Below, one piece after another: positions 25,491 to 37,720 of a DNA stretch of 64,000 nt. The DNA comes from Ptiloglossa arizonensis (Eukaryota > Arthropoda > Insecta > Hymenoptera > Colletidae). Made by a program: the position numbers and the translations under genes. Below the pieces are notes generated by a model. That model searched no databases, was not told the DNA's origin, and worked only from the letters and a program-made list of their open reading frames with translations. Numbering within the stretch: position 1 is the stretch's first letter; the number at the start of each line of letters is the position of its first letter. The DNA is taken from contig NW_027478517.1 in assembly GCF_051014685.1 (NCBI RefSeq), forward strand, positions 1,054,001-1,118,000, read 5' to 3'.

Positions 25491-27789
25491 TAACCAGAAC
25501 GGCATAGGGAAAAAATTCACATACCGTTGTAATCGAGCGAGTTTCTACTTTCAGACGCAACAGGAATATGTGGATTTGGTCTATCCGTTCGCGAGATATG
25601 GGGCTTTGAAGCTAAGAAATGGTTGACTAGACAACAAATTTTTCGCAATTCTGCTGCTCCAAACGCTTAACCAGAACGGCATTGGGAAAAAATACACATA
25701 CCGTTGCAATCGGGCTTGTTTCTACTTTCAGATGCAATAGGAATTTTCGGGATAGGTCTATCTGTTCGCGAGATATGGGAGTTTGAAGCTAAGAAATGGT
25801 TGAGAAGACAACAAATTTTTCGCAATTCTGCTGTTCCAAACGCTTAACCAGAATGGCCTAGGGAAAAAATACACATAGTGTTGTAATTGGGCTAGTTTCT
25901 ACTTTCAGACGCAGCAGGACTTTTTGGGTTAGGTCAATCCGTTCGCGAGATATGGGAGTTTGAAGCTAAGAAATAGTTGAGAGGACAACAAATTTATCGC
26001 ACTTCTGCTGCTCCAAACGCTTAACCAGAATGGCCTAGGGGAAAAATACACATACCGTTGTAATCGGGCGAGTTTCTAATTTCAGATGCAACAGGAATTA
26101 TTGGGTTAGGTCAATCCGTTCGCGAGACATGGGAGTTTGAAGCTAAGAAATGTTTGAGGAGGCAACAAATTTTTCGCACTTCTGCTGCTCCAATCGCTTA
26201 ACCATAATGTCCTATGGAAAAAATACACATACTGTTGTAATCGGGCTAGTTTCTACTTTCAGACGCAGCAGGACTTTTTGGGTTAGGTCAATCCGTTCGC
26301 GAAATATGGGAGTTTGAAGCTAAGAAATAGTTGAGAGGACAACAAATTTATCGCACTTCTCCTGCTCCAAACGCTTAACCAGAGGGGCCTAGGGGAAAAA
26401 TACCATACCGTTGTAATCGGGCGAGTTTCTACTTTCAGATGCAATAGGAATTTTTGGGTTAGGTCAATCCGTTCGCGAGATATGGGAGTTTGAAGCTAAG
26501 AAATGCTTGAGAAGACAACAAATTTTTCCCACTTCTGCTGCTCCAGACGCTTAACCAGAATGGCCTACGGATAAAATACGCATATCGTTGTAATCGGGCG
26601 AGTTTCTGCTTTCAGACGCAACAGGAATATGTGGGTTTGGTCAATCCGTTCGCGAGATATGGGGCTTTGAAGCTAAGAAATGGTTGACAAGACAACAAAT
26701 TTATTGCACTTCTGCTGCTCCAGTCGCTTAACCAGAATTGCCTAGGGGAAAAATACACATACCGTTGTAATCGGGCTAGTTTCTACTTTCAGACGCAGCA
26801 GGAATTTTTGGGTTTGGTCAATCCGTTCGCGAGAAATGGGACTTTGAAGCTAAGAAATGTTTGACAGGACAACAAATTTTTCGCAATTCTGCTGCTCCAA
26901 ACGCTTAACCAGAACGGCACTGGGAAAAAATACACATACCGTTGTAATCGAGCGAGTTTCTACTTTCAGATGCAATAGGAACTTTTGGGTTAGGTCACTC
27001 CGTTCGCGATATATGGGTGTTTGAAGCTAAGAAATGGTTGAGAAGACAACAAATTTTTCGCACTTCTGCTGCTCCAAACGCTTAACCAGAACGGCATAGG
27101 GAGAAAATACACATACCGTTGTAATCGAGCGAGTTTCTACTTTCAGATGCAATAGGAATTTTTGGGTTAGGTCAATCCGCTCGCGAGATATGGGAGTTTG
27201 AAGCTAAGAAATGGTTGAGAAGACAACAAATTTTTCGCACTTCTGCTGCTCCAAACGCTTAACCAGAATGGCCTAGTGAAAAAATACACATACCGTTGTA
27301 ATCGGGCGAGTTTCTACTTTCAGATGCAATAGGAACTTTTGGGTTTGTTCAAACCGTTCGCGAGATATGGGAGTTTGAAGCTAAGAAATAGTTGAGAAGA
27401 CAACAAGTTTTTCGCACTCCTGCTGCTCCAAACGCTTAACCAGAATGGCTTAGGGAAGAAATACACATATCGTTGTAACCGGACGGGTTTCTACTTTCAG
27501 ATGCAATAGGAATTTTTGGGATAGGTCAATTCGTTCGCGAGATATGGGAGTTTGAAGCTAAGAAATGGTTGAGAAGGTAACAAATTTTTCGCACCTCTGC
27601 TGGTCCAAGCGCTAGCCAGAATGGCCTAGGGATAAAACACACATACCGTTGTAAACGGACGAGTTTCTACTCTCAGACGCAATCGGAATTTTTGGGTTAG
27701 TTCAATCCGTTCGCGAGATATGGGAGTTTGAAGCTAAGAAATGGTTGAGAAGACAACAAATTTTTCGCACTTCTGCTGCTCCAAACGCT
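25491..27789. repeat. 13-mer higher-order repeat, unit 2 (2299 bp)
   Basis: All 13 markers recur in the same order. m1 'ttgactag' is at 25623 and m6 'ataccatacc' at 26400, each exactly 2299 bp after unit 1. Private changes include 'aaaaaattcacat' in m1, 'cagaattgcc' in m8 and 'aatggcttaggg' in m12. The m12 change is shared with unit 4 but not with units 1, 3 or 5, a sign of patchy exchange between units. Confidence 0.95.
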
Positions 27790-29558
27790 TAACCAGAACG
27801 GCATAGGGAAAAAATACACATACCGTTGTAATCGAGCGAGTTTCTACTTTCAGACGCAACAGGAATATGTGGATTTGGTCTATCCGTTCGCGAGATATGG
27901 GGCTTTGAAGCTAAGAAATGGTTGACTAGACAACAAATTTTTCGCAATTCTGCTGCTCCAAACGCTTAACCAGAACGGCATTGGGAAAAAATACACATAC
28001 CGTTGCAATCGGGCTTGTTTCTACTCTCAGATGCAATAGGAATTTTCGGGATAGGTCTATCTGTTCGCGAGATATGGGAGTTTGAAGCTAAGAAATGGTT
28101 GAGAAGACATCAAATTTTTTCGCAATTCTGCTGTTCCAAACGCTTAACCAGAATGGCCTAGGGAAAAAATACACATAGTGTTGTAATTGGGCTAGTTTCT
28201 ACTTTCAGACGCAGCAGGACTTTTTGGGTTAGGTCAATCCGTTCGCGAGATATGGGAGTTTGAAGCTAAGAAATAGTTGAGAGGACAACAAATTTATCGC
28301 ACTTCTGCTGCTCCAAACGCTTAACCAGAATGGCCTAGGGGAAAAATACACATACCGTTGTAATCGGGAGAGTTTCTAATTTCAGATGCAACAGGAATTA
28401 TTGGGTTAGTTCAATCCGTTCGCGAGACATGGGAGTTTGAAGCTAAGAAATGTTTGAGGAGGCAACAAATTTTTCGCACTTCTGCTGCTCCAATCGCTTA
28501 ACCATAATGTCCTATGGAAAAAATACACATACTGTTGTAATCGGGCTAGTTTCTACTTTCAGACGCAGCAGGACTTTTTGGGTTAGGTCAATCCGTTCGC
28601 GAAATATGGGAGTTTGAAGCTAAGAAATAGTTGAGAGGACAACAAATTTATCGCACTTCTCCTGCTCCAAACGCTTAACCAGAGGGGCCTAGGGGAAAAA
28701 TACCATACCGTTGTAATCGGGCGAGTTTCTACTTTCAGATGCAATAGGAATTTTTGGGTTAGGTCAATCCGTTCGCGAGATATGGGTGTTTGAAGCTAAG
28801 AAATGGTTGAGAAGACAACAAATTTTTCGCACTTCTGCTGCTCCAAACGCTTAACCAGAACGGCATAGGGAGAAAATACACATACCGTTGTAATCGAGCG
28901 AGTTTCTACTTTCAGATGCAATAGGAATTTTTGGGTTAGGTCAATCCGCTCGCGAGATATGGGAGTTTGAAGCTAAGAAATGGTTGAGAAGACAACAAAT
29001 TTTTCGCACTTCTGCTGCTCCAAACGCTTAACCAGAATGGCCTAGTGAAAAAATACACATACCGTTGTAATCGGGCGAGTTTCTACTTTCAGATGCAATA
29101 GGAACTTTTGGGTTTGTTCAAACCGTTCGCGAGATATGGGAGTTTGAAGCTAAGAAATAGTTGAGAAGACAACAAGTTTTTCGCACTCCTGCTGCTCCAA
29201 ACGCTTAACCAGAATGGCCTAGGGAAGAAATACACATATCGTTGTAACCGGACGGGTTTCTACTTTCAGATGCAATAGGAATTTTTGGGATAGGTCAATT
29301 CGTTCGCGAGATATGGAAGTTTGAAGCTAAGAAATGGTTGAGAAGGTAACAAATTTTTCGCACCTCTGCTGGTCCAAGCGCTAGCCAGAATGGCCTAGGG
29401 ATAAAACACACATACCGTTGTAAACGGACGAGTTTCTACTCTCAGACGCAATCGGAATTTTTGGGTTAGTTCAATCCGTTCGCGAGATATGGGAGTTTGA
29501 AGCTAAGAAATGGTTGAGAAGACAACAAATTTTTCGCACTTCTGCTGCTCCAAACGCT
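27790..29558. repeat. 13-mer higher-order repeat, unit 3: 10-monomer deletion derivative (1769 bp)
   Basis: This unit follows the pattern through m6 ('ataccatacc' at 28700). It then passes within one monomer from m6 sequence to m9 sequence and continues m10-m13 as usual. The rest of m6, all of m7 and m8, and the first part of m9 are missing, exactly three monomer lengths. The switch lies between 28779, still m6-like ('gcgaga', where m9 has 'gcgata'), and 28787, already m9-like ('gggtgttt'). It therefore falls inside the CENP-B-box-like segment 28771-28787. One extra t in m2 ('caaattttttcg') is also private to this unit. Confidence 0.93.
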
Positions 29559-31858
29559 TAACCAGAACGGCATAGGGAAAAAATACACATACCGTTGTAA
29601 TCGAGCGAGTTTCTACTTTCAGACGCAACAGGAATATGTGGATTTGGTCTATCCGTTCGCGAGATATGGGGCTTTGAAGCTAAGAAGTGGTTGACTAGAC
29701 AACAAATTTTTCGCAATTCTGCTGCTCCAAACGCTTAACCAGAACGGCATTGGGAAAAAATACACATACCGTTGCAATCGGGCTTGTTTCTACTTTCAGA
29801 TGCAATAGGAATTTTCGGGATAGGTCTATCTGTTCGCGAGATATGGGAGTTTGAAGCTAAGAAATGGTTGAGAAGACAACAAATTTTTCGCAATTCTGCT
29901 GTTCCAAACGCTTAACCAGAATGGCCTAGGGAAAAAATACACATAGTGTTGTAATTGGGCTAGTTTCTACTTTCAGACGCAGCAGGACTTTTTGGGTTAG
30001 GTCAATCCGTTCGCGAGATATGGGAGTTTGAAGCTAAGAAATAGTTGAGAGGACAACAAATTTATCGCACTTCTGCTGCTCCAAACGCTTAACCAGAATG
30101 GCCTAGGGGAAAAATACACATACCGTTGTAATCGGGCGAGTTTCTAATTTCAGATGCAACAGGAATTATTGGGTTAGGTCAATCCGTTCGCGAGACATGG
30201 GAGTTTGAAGCTAAGAAATGTTTGAGGAGGCAACAAATTTTTCGCACTTCTGCTGCTCCAATCGCTTAACCATAATGTCCTATGGAAAAAATACACATAC
30301 TGTTGTAATCGGGCTAGTTTCTACTTTCAGACGCAGCAGGACTTTTTGGGTTAGGTCAATCCGTTCGCGAAATATGGGTGTTTGAAGCTAAGAAATAGTT
30401 GAGAGGACAACAAATTTATCGCACTCCTCCTGCTCCAAACGCTTAACCAGAGAGGCCTAGGGGAAAAATACCATACCGTTGTAATCGGGCGAGTTTCTAC
30501 TTTCAGATGCAATAGGAATTTTTGGGTTAGGTCAATCCGTTCGCGAGATATGGGAGTTTGAAGCTAAGAAATGCTTGAGAAGACAACACATTTTTCCCAC
30601 TTCTGCTGCTCCAGACGCTTAACCAGAATGGCCTACGGATAAAATACGCATATCGTTGTAATCGGGCGAGTTTCTGCTTTCAGACGCAACAGGAATATGT
30701 GGGTTTGGTCAATCCGTTCGCGAGATATGGAGCTTTGAAGCTAAGAAATGGTTGACAAGACAACAAATTTATTGCACTTCTGCTGCTCCAGTCGCTTAAC
30801 CAGAATGGCCTAGGGGAAAAATACACATACCGTTGTAATCGGGCTAGTTTCTACTTTCATACGCAGCAGGAATTTTTGGGTTTGGTCAATCCGTTCGCGA
30901 GAAATGGGACTTTGAAGCTAAGAAATGTTTGACAGGACAACAAATTTTTCGCAATTCTGCTGCTCCAAACGCTTAACCAGAACGGCACTGGGAAAAAAAA
31001 ACACATACCGTTGTAATCGAGCGAGTTTCTACTTTCAGATGCAATAGGAATTTTTGGGTTAGGTCACTCCGTTCGCGATATATGGGTGTTTGAAGCTAAG
31101 AAATGGTTGAGAAGACAACAAATTTTTCGCACTTCTGCTGCTCCAAACGCTTAACCAGAACGGCATAGGGAGAAAATACACATACCGTTGTAATCGAGCG
31201 AGTTTCTACTTTCAGATGCAATAGGAATTTTTGGGTTAGGTCAATCCGCTCGCGAGATATGGGAGTTTGAAGCTAAGAAATGGTTGAGAAGACAACAAAT
31301 TTTTCGCACTTCTGCTGCTCCAAACGCTTAACCAGAATGGCCTAGTGAAAAAATACACATACCGTTGTAATCGGGCGAGTTTCTACTTTCAGATGCAATA
31401 GGAACTTTTGGGTTTGTTCAAACCGTTCGCGAGATATGGGAGTTTGAAGCTAAGAAATAGTTGAGAAGACAACAAGTTTTTCGCACTCCTGCTGCTCCAA
31501 ACGCTTAACCAGAATGGCTTAGGGAAGAAATACACATATCGTTGTAACCGGACGGGTTTCTACTTTCAGATGCAATAGGAATTTTTGGGATAGGTCAATT
31601 CGTTCGCGAGATATGGGAGTTTGAAGCTAAGAAATGGTTGAGAAGGTAACAAATTTTTCGCACCTCTGCTGGTCCAAGCGCTAGCCAGAATGGCCTAGGG
31701 ATAAAACACACATACCGTTGTAAACGGACGAGTTTCTACTCTCAGACGCAATCGGAATTTTTGGGTTAGTTCAATCCGTTCGCGAGATATGGGAGTTTGA
31801 AGCTAAGAAATGGTTGAGAAGACAACAAATTTTTCGCACTTCTGCTGCTCCAAACGCT
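29559..31858. repeat. 13-mer higher-order repeat, unit 4 (2300 bp)
   Basis: A full 13-monomer unit, with m1 'ttgactag' at 29691 and m6 'ataccatacc' at 30468. It shares private changes with unit 5: 'gatatggagctttg' in m7, 'gaaatatgggtgtttg' in m5, and a longer A run 'gggaaaaaaaaacac' in m9. These two units are therefore sisters from the latest round of amplification. A further private change, 'taagaagtgg' in m1, is confined to this unit. Confidence 0.95.
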
Positions 31859-34158
31859 TAACCAGAACGGCATAGGGAAAAAATACACATACCGTTGTAA
31901 TCGAGCGAGTTTCTACTTTCAGACGCAACAGGAATATGTGGATTTGGTCTATCCGTTCGCGAGATATGGGGCTTTGAAGCTAAGAAATGGTTGACTAGAC
32001 AACAAATTTTTCGCAATTCTGCTGCTCCAAACGCTTAACCAGAACGGCATTGGGAAAAAATACACATACCGTTGCAATCGGGCTTGTTTCTACTTTCAGA
32101 TGCAATAGGAATTTTCGGGATAGGTCTATCTGTTCGCGAGATATGGGAGTTTGAAGCTAAGAAATGGTTGAGAAGACAACAAATTTTTCGCAATTCTGCT
32201 GTTCCAAACGCTTAACCAGAATGGCCTAGGGAAAAAATACACATAGTGTTGTAATTGGGCTAGTTTCTACTTTCAGACGCAGCAGGACTTTTTGGGTTAG
32301 GTCAATCCGTTCGCGAGATATGGGAGTTTGAAGCTAAGAAATAGTTGAGAGGACAACAAATTTATCGCACTTCTGCTGCTCCAAACGCTTAACCAGAATG
32401 GCCTAGGGGAAAAATACACATACCGTTGTAATCGGGCGAGTTTCTAATTTCAGATGCAACAGGAATTATTGGGTTAGGTCAATCCGTTCGCGAGACATGG
32501 GAGTTTGAAGCTAAGAAATGTTTGAGGAGGCAACAAATTTTTCGCACTTCTGCTGCTCCAATCGCTTAACCATAATGTCCTATGGAAAAAATACACATAC
32601 TGTTGTAATCGGGCTAGTTTCTACTTTCAGACGCAGCAGGACTTTTTGGGTTAGGTCAATCCGTTCGCGAAATATGGGTGTTTGAAGCTAAGAAATAGTT
32701 GAGAGGACAACAAATTTATCGCACTTCTCCTGCTCCAAACGCTTAACCAGAGGGGCCTAGGGGAAAAATACCATACCGTTGTAATCGGGCGAGTTTCTAC
32801 TTTCAGATGCAATAGGAATTTTTGGGTTAGGTCAATCCGTTCGCGAGATATGGGAGTTTGAAGCTAAGAAATGCTTGAGAAGACAACAAATTTTTCCCAC
32901 TTCTGCTGCTCCAGACGCTTAACCAGAATGGCCTACGGATAAAATACGCATATCGTTGTAATCGGGCGAGTTTCTGCTTTCAGACGCAACAGGAATATGT
33001 GGGTTTGGTCAATCCGTTCGCGAGATATGGAGCTTTGAAGCTAAGAAATGGTTGACAAGACAACAAATTTATTGCACTTCTGCTGCTCCAGTCGCTTAAC
33101 CAGAATGGCCTAGGGGAAAAATACACATACCGTTGTAATCGGGCTAGTTTCTACTTTCAGACGCAGCAGGAATTTTTGGGTTTGGTCAATCCGTTCGCGA
33201 GAAATGGGACTTTGAAGCTAAGAAATGTTTGACAGGACAACAAATTTTTCGCAATTCTGCTGCTCCAAACGCTTAACCAGAACGGCACTGGGAAAAAAAA
33301 ACACATACCGTTGTAATCGAGCGAGTTTCTACTTTCAGATGCAATAGGAATTTTTGGGTTAGGTCACTCCGTTCGCGATATATGGGTGTTTGAAGCTAAG
33401 AAATGGTTGAGAAGACAACAAATTTTTCGCACTTCTGCTGCTCCAAACGCTTAACCAGAACGGCATAGGGAGAAAATACACATACCGTTGTAATCGAGCG
33501 AGTTTCTACTTTCAGATGCAATAGGAATTTTTGGGTTAGGTCAATCCGCTCGCGAGATATGGGAGTTTGAAGCTAAGAAATGGTTGAGAAGACAACAAAT
33601 TTTTCGCACTTCTGCTGCTCCAAACGCTTAACGAGAATGGCCTAGTGAAAAAATACACATACCGTTGTAATCGGGCGAGTTTCTACTTTCAGATGCAATA
33701 GGAACTTTTGGGTTTGTTCAAACCGTTCGCGAGATATGGGAGTTTGAAGCTAAGAAATAGTTGAGAAGACAACAAGTTTTTCGCACTCCTGCTGCTCCAA
33801 ACGCTTAACCAGAATGGCCTAGGGAAGAAATACACATATCGTTGTAACCGGACGGGTTTCTACTTTCAGATGCAATAGGAATTTTTGGGATAGGTCAATT
33901 CGTTCGCGAGATATGGGAGTTTGAAGCTAAGAAATGGTTGAGAAGGTAACAAATTTTTCGCACCTCTGCTGGTCCAAGCGCTAGCCAGAATGGCCTAGGG
34001 ATAAAACACACATACCGTTGTAAACGGACGAGTTTCTACTCTCAGACGCAATCGGAATTTTTGGGTTAGTTCAATCCGTTCGCGAGATATGGGAGTTTGA
34101 AGCTAAGAAATGGTTGAGAAGGCAACAGATTTTTCGCACTTCTGCTGCTCCAATCGCT
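31859..34158. repeat. 13-mer higher-order repeat, unit 5 (last)
   Basis: m1 to m12 and most of m13 follow the pattern. From about 34121 the end of m13 changes to 'gaaggcaacag' and leads into unrelated monomers ('accaggttggcc'), marking the right edge of the HOR block. The part from 33416 rightwards, edge included, is repeated at 46870 and beyond. A private 'taacgagaatgg' occurs at m11. Confidence 0.92.
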
Positions 34159-35405
34159 TAACCAGGTTGGCCTAGGGAAAAAATACACATAGCGTTGTAA
34201 TCGGGCGAGTTTCTACTTTCAGACGCAGCAGGAATTTTTGGGATTGGTCAATCCGTTCGCGAGATATGTGAGTTTGAAGCTAAGGAATGGTTGACAAGGC
34301 AACAAATTTTTCGCAATTCTGCTGCTCCAAACGCTTAACCAGAACGGCGTAGGGAAAAAATACACATACCGTTGTAATCGGGAGAGTTTCTACTTTCGAG
34401 ACGCAGCAGGAATTTTTGGGTTTGGTCAATTCGTTCGCGAGATATGTGAGCTTGAAGCTAAGAAATGGTTGACAAGACAACAAATTTTTAGCACTTCTGC
34501 TGCTCCAGTCGCTTAACCAGACTGGCCTAGGGGAAAAATACACATACCGTTGAAATCGGCCGAGTTTCTACATTCAGACGCAGCAGGAATTTTCGCGTTT
34601 GGTCAATCCGTTCGCGAGATATGTGAGTTTCAAGCTAAGAAATGGATGACAAGACAACAAATTTTGCGCAATTCTGATGCTCCAAACGCTTAACCAGGAC
34701 GGCATAGGGAAAAAATACACATACCGTTGTCACCGGACGAGTTTCTACTTTCAGACGCAATAGGAATTTTTGGGTTAGGTATATCCGTTCGCGAGATATG
34801 GGAGTTTGAAGCTAACAAATGTTTGAGAAGGCAACAAATTTTTCGCACTTCTGCTGCTACAATCGCTTAACCAGATTGGCCTAGGGAAAAAATACATACA
34901 CCGTTGTAATCGGGCGTGTTTCTACTTTCAGATGCAATAGGAATTTTTGGGTTAGGTCAATCCGTTCGCGAGATATGGGACTTTGAAGCTAAGAAACGGT
35001 TGAGAAGACAACAAATTTTTCGCAATTCTGCTGCTCCAATCGCTTAACCAGAATGATCTAGGGAAAAAATACACATACCGTTGTCACCGGACGAGTTTCT
35101 ACTTTCAGACGCAGCAGGAATTTTTGGGTTTAGTCAATCCGTTCGCGAGATATGTGAGTTTGAAGCTAAGAAATGGTTGACAAGACAACAAATTTTTAGC
35201 ACTTCTGCTGCTCCAGTCGCTTAACCAGAATGGCCTAGGGGAAAAATACACATACCGTTGAAATCGGGCTAGTTTCTACTTTCAGACGCAGCAGGAATTT
35301 TTGGGTTTAGTCAATCCGTTCGCGAGATATGTGAGTTTGAAGCTAAGAAATGGTTGACAAGACAACAAATCTTTCGCAATTCTGATGCTCCAAACGCTTA
35401 ACCAG
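33416..35405. repeat. Large dispersed duplication, left copy, first segment
   Basis: This segment matches 46870-48859 at a constant offset of 13454 bp (76 monomers plus 2). It includes HOR members m10-m13 of unit 5, the edge of the HOR, and the monomers with an extra base in 'ctactttcgagacgc' (about 34395 and 47849). The match begins right after a 'gaagac' / 'gaaggc' difference and ends at 'accaggacgg' against 'accagaacgg'. Confidence 0.9.
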
Positions 35406-35817
35406 GACGGCATAGGGAAAAAATACACATACCGTTGTCACCGGACGAGTTTCTACTTTCAGACGCAATAGGAATTTTTGGGTTGGTATATCCGTTCGCG
35501 AGATATGGGAGTTTGAAGCTAAGAAATGTTTGAGAAGGCAACAAATTTTTCGCACTTCTGCTGCTACAATCGCTTAACCAGATTGGCCTAGGGAAAAAAT
35601 ACATACACCGTTGTAATCGGGCGTGTTTCTACTTTCAGATGCAATAGGAATTTTTGGGTTAGGTCAATCCGCTCGCGAGATATGGGTGTTTGAAACTAAG
35701 AAATGGTTGAGAAGGTAACAAATTTTTCGCACCTCTGCTGGTCCAAGCGCTAGCCAGAATGGCCTAGGGATAAAATACACATACCGTTGTAACCGGACGA
35801 GTTTCTACTTTCAGACG

Positions 35818-35882
35818 CAATCGGAATTTTTGGGTTAGTTCAATCCGTTCGCGAGATATAGTATGGGAGTTTGAAGCTAAGA
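35818..35882. repeat. Monomer part with a 5-bp insertion
   Basis: The usual 'gcgagatatgggag' reads 'gcgagatatagtatgggag' here, with five extra bases (agtat) next to 'gatat'. This looks like a slippage duplication with a change. It lengthens one monomer to about 182 bp and breaks the spacing of the CENP-B-box-like motif. I saw no second copy, so the change arose after the last duplication of this stretch, or the copy was lost. Confidence 0.75.
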
Positions 35883-36363
35883 AATGGTTGAGAAGGCAAC
35901 AAATTTTTCGCACTTCTGCTGCTCCAATCGCTTAACCAGGTTGGCCTAGGGTAAAAATACACATACCGTTGTAATCGGGCGAGTTTCTACTTTCAGACGC
36001 AGCAGGAATTTTTGGGATTGGTCAATCCGTTCGCGAGATATGTGAGTTTGAAGCTAAGAAATAGTTGAGAAGACAACAAGTTTTTCGCACTCCTGCTGCT
36101 CCAAACGCTTAACCAGAATGGCCTAGGGGAAAAATACACATACCGTTGTAATCGGGCGAGTTTCTACTTTCAGATGCAACAGGAATTTTTGGGTTAGGTC
36201 AATCCGTTCGCGAGATATGGGAGTTTGAAGCTAAGAAATGTTTGAGGAGGCAACAAATTTTTCGCACTTCTGCTGCTCCAATCGCTTAACCAGAATGGCC
36301 TAGGGATAAAATACACATACCGTTGTAATCGGGCGAGTTTCTACTTTCAGACGCAGAAGGAAT

Positions 36364-37012
36364 TTTTGGGTTTGGTCAATCCGTTCGCGAGATATGTGAG
36401 TTTGAAGCTGAGAAATGTTTGAGAAGGCAACAAATTTTTCGCACTTCTGCTGCTCCAATCGCTTAACCAGATTGGCCTAGGGAAAAAATACATATACCGT
36501 TGTAATCGGGCGTGTTTCTACTTTCAGATGCAATAGGAATTTTTGGGTTAGGTCAATCCGTTCGCGAGATATGTGAGTTTGAAGCTAAGAAATGGTTGAC
36601 AAGACAACAAATCTTTCGCAATTCTGCTGCTCCAAACGCTTAACCAGAACGGCATAGGGAGAAAATAAACATACCGTTGTAATCGAGCGAGTTTCTACTT
36701 TCAGATGCAATAGGAATTTTTGGGTTAGGTCAATCCGCTCGCGAGATATGGGAGTTTGAAGCTAAGAAATTGTTGAGAAGACAACAAATTTTTCGCAATT
36801 CTGCTGCTCCAAACGCTTAACCAGAATGGCATAGGGACAAAATAAACATACCGTTGTAATCGGGCGAGTTTCTATTTTCAGATGCAATAGGAATTTTTGA
36901 GTTAGGTCAATCCGTTCGCGAGATATGGGAGTTTGAAGCTAAGAAATGTTTGAGGAGGCAACAAATTTTTCGCACTTCTGCTGCTCCAATCGCTTAACCA
37001 GATTGGCCTAGG
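36364..37012. repeat. 4-monomer-offset tandem duplication, copy 1
   Basis: About 649 bp repeated at an offset of 708 bp (4 x 177). Markers are 'tttgaagctgag' (36401 and 37109), 'agggagaaaataaac', and 'gaatggcatagggacaaaataaac' with 'tttttgagttagg'. The homologous stretch in 48.9-49.2 kb has these monomers once, so the duplication happened on this side after the large duplication, or was lost on the other side. Confidence 0.88.
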
Positions 37013-37071
37013 CAAAAAATACACATACCTTTGTAATCGGGCGAGTTTCTACTTTCAGATGCAATAGGAAC

Positions 37072-37720
37072 TTTTGGGTTTGGTCAATCCGTTCGCGAGA
37101 TATGTGAGTTTGAAGCTGAGAAATGTTTGAGAAGGCAACAAATTTTTCGCACTTCTGCTGCTCCAATCGCTTAACCAGATTGGCCTAGGGAAAAAATACA
37201 TATACCGTTGTAATCGGGCGTGTTTCTACTTTCAGATGCAATAGGAATTTTTGGGTTAGGTCAATCCGTTCGCGAGATATGTGAGTTTGAAGCTAAGAAA
37301 TGGTTGACAAGACAACAAATCTTTCGCAATTCTGCTGCTCCAAACGCTTAACCAGAACGGCATAGGGAGAAAATAAACATACCGTTGTAATCGAGCGAGT
37401 TTCTACTTTCAGATGCAATAGGAATTTTTGGGTTAGGTCAATCCGCTCGCGAGATATGGGAGTTTGAAGCTAAGAAATTGTTGAGAAGACAACAAATTTT
37501 TCGCAATTCTGCTGCTCCAAACGCTTAACCAGAATGGCATAGGGACAAAATAAACATACCGTTGTAATCGGGCGAGTTTCTATTTTCAGATGCAATAGGA
37601 ATTTTTGAGTTAGGTCAATCCGTTCGCGAGATATGGGAGTTTGAAGCTAAGAAATGTTTGAGGAGGCAACAAATTTTTCGCACTTCTGCTGCTCCAATCG
37701 CTTAACCAGATTGGCCTAGG
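37072..37720. repeat. 4-monomer-offset tandem duplication, copy 2
   Basis: Second copy of 36364-37012. It ends where the first continues 'cctaggcaaaaaatacac' and this one 'cctagggaaaaaatgccc'. It leads into 37721-39229, which matches 49.2-50.7 kb at an offset of about 11504 bp (65 monomers). Confidence 0.88.

Noticed and set aside
23192..34158. 13-mer block as a transposon or retroelement array
   Set aside because: Units are built from the same monomers as the surroundings, with no terminal repeats, target-site duplications or coding capacity. Edges fall inside monomers and stay in register.
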